Part shown: piece by piece, positions 31,626 to 32,179 of the stretch | Position numbering within the stretch: the stretch's first letter is position 1 | Layout of the letters: each line of letters starts with the position of its first letter | Source: Saprospiraceae bacterium | GTDB taxonomy: Bacteria; Bacteroidota; Bacteroidia; Chitinophagales; Saprospiraceae | DNA: 32,179 bases | Assembly: GCA_027011385.1 (NCBI GenBank) | Contig: JALVAD010000190.1 | Span: forward strand, 1 to 32,179 | Direction: 5' to 3' | Program-made: the position numbers and the translations under genes | Notes under the pieces: generated by a model | Databases searched by the model: none | Told to the model about the DNA's origin: nothing | What the model saw: the letters and a program-made list of their open reading frames with translations, nothing else

Positions 31626-32179
31626 ATGAATAAAAGAATACGTAATCTAGTAATGTTTTTGATTATTTTATTTAGTATTGATTTAAGTGGCCAGTATAGT
31701 TTTTTATTTGAAGTGAGTGATGGCAATAATGAAACTAAATACTCAACATATAAAGATTATTCAAGATTGTATAATTATGGAATTGGATGTAGGTATGATT
31801 TGACAAAATCTCTTAGTATTGGTTCAAAAGTAAATTATTTGAGTTTTAAATACCAAATAGATGGTAAAGGTACACATCTTAAACAAGGAGGCAAACGAAT
31901 TCAAGATGGTCAATTAAGAAATTGGCTTCTGAGTAAATATTATAGTCTTAATTTCAATCTTAGGTATAAGTTCTACGGTTTTTTTACCGGGTTGGGTTTC
32001 GGTATTGGAGGAAGTGATATTAAAACAAAATGGGACTATCATTTTACTGATTTCAAGGAAATAGATACCGAACAATATTTTACAGATATTTACGAAAGAA
32101 TTTTGACTTATGATGTTTCATTTAGATTGGGGTATGCCTATACATACAAAGATTTTATATCACTTGGGGTATATTGGGA
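31626..32179 (+). CDS. Outer-membrane beta-barrel protein, 5' part (runs off right edge)
   Basis: An open frame from ATG at 31626 to the right edge, 184 codons. The signal peptide is 'NLVMFLIILFSIDLSGQ', followed by alternating aromatic/hydrophobic strands such as 'YNYGIGCRYDLTKSLSIGSKV', 'YYSLNFNLRYKFYGFFTGLG' and 'TYDVSFRLGYAYTYKDFISLG'. This is the pattern of a small OmpW/PorT-like or OmpA-N-terminal-type barrel of Bacteroidota. Two upstream ATGs (31606, 31618) are in another frame and are not used. The C-terminus is outside the window, so family and function stay open. Confidence 0.7.
   Translation, partial: MNKRIRNLVMFLIILFSIDLSGQYSFLFEVSDGNNETKYSTYKDYSRLYNYGIGCRYDLTKSLSIGSKVNYLSFKYQIDGKGTHLKQGGKRIQDGQLRNWLLSKYYSLNFNLRYKFYGFFTGLGFGIGGSDIKTKWDYHFTDFKEIDTEQYFTDIYERILTYDVSFRLGYAYTYKDFISLGVYW

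Overview
The window is AT-rich and looks like Bacteroidota. Supporting signs are a type IX secretion C-terminal sorting domain (gene at 20635-25584), TAnnTTTG-type promoter elements, the near absence of Shine-Dalgarno sequences, many lipobox proteins and a lipoprotein carrying MORN-like repeats plus a TonB C-terminal domain. The 1649-residue secreted protein, with repeated 'DWAVID(H/W)C' modules and a dockerin-like segment, resembles proteins common in Saprospiraceae-type lineages, but that finer placement is only an inference.

Layout. 1-1414 (minus): 5' part of a secreted protein that runs off the left edge. 1680-3254 (minus): gpmI. 3759-5882 (minus): tex. 6078-13149 (plus): a tight six-gene operon. 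It encodes a Tat-exported molybdopterin oxidoreductase, a four-cluster ferredoxin and an NrfD/PsrC membrane subunit (a Psr/Phs-type complex), then two paralogous membrane-anchored rhodanese-fold proteins and a dodecaheme lipoprotein cytochrome. 13156-13833 (minus): a Crp/Fnr regulator convergent with that operon. 14046-17122 (plus): a di-rhodanese lipoprotein, an OprO/P-like porin and a periplasmic two-domain rhodanese. 17543-20413 (minus): uvrA. 20635-25584 (minus): the large T9SS cargo protein. 25959-28785 (minus): the TonB-CTD lipoprotein and an M1 peptidase. 29035-31418 (plus): an AmgK-like kinase fused to a RapZ C-terminal domain, then a family 2 glycosyltransferase. 31626 to the right edge: a partial outer-membrane beta-barrel protein.

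The most interesting part is about 5975-17183, which reads as a sulfur-respiration island. The Psr-type complex would reduce (or oxidise) a sulfur compound such as polysulfide, thiosulfate or tetrathionate in the periplasm and exchange electrons with quinone. Four neighbouring proteins carry six rhodanese domains. Three domains keep a cysteine in the active-site loop and three have lost it. The two cysteine-less paralogs encoded inside the operon each have an N-terminal membrane anchor, a lysine-rich linker, and an acidic tail ending in Gly-Cys-COOH; in the second one that terminal cysteine is the only cysteine in the protein. I know of no described family with this design. The 12-heme lipoprotein and the porin suggest electron and/or sulfur-compound traffic across the outer membrane.

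Regulation can be read from the DNA. A perfect TTGAT-N4-ATCAA box and a second, weaker TTGA-N6-TCAA box lie 22 bp apart upstream of the operon. Another perfect box lies upstream of the Crp/Fnr gene itself, which suggests that this regulator controls both. Intergenic regions hold several short GC-richer dispersed palindromic repeats. No tRNA, rRNA, CRISPR array or intact insertion sequence was seen.
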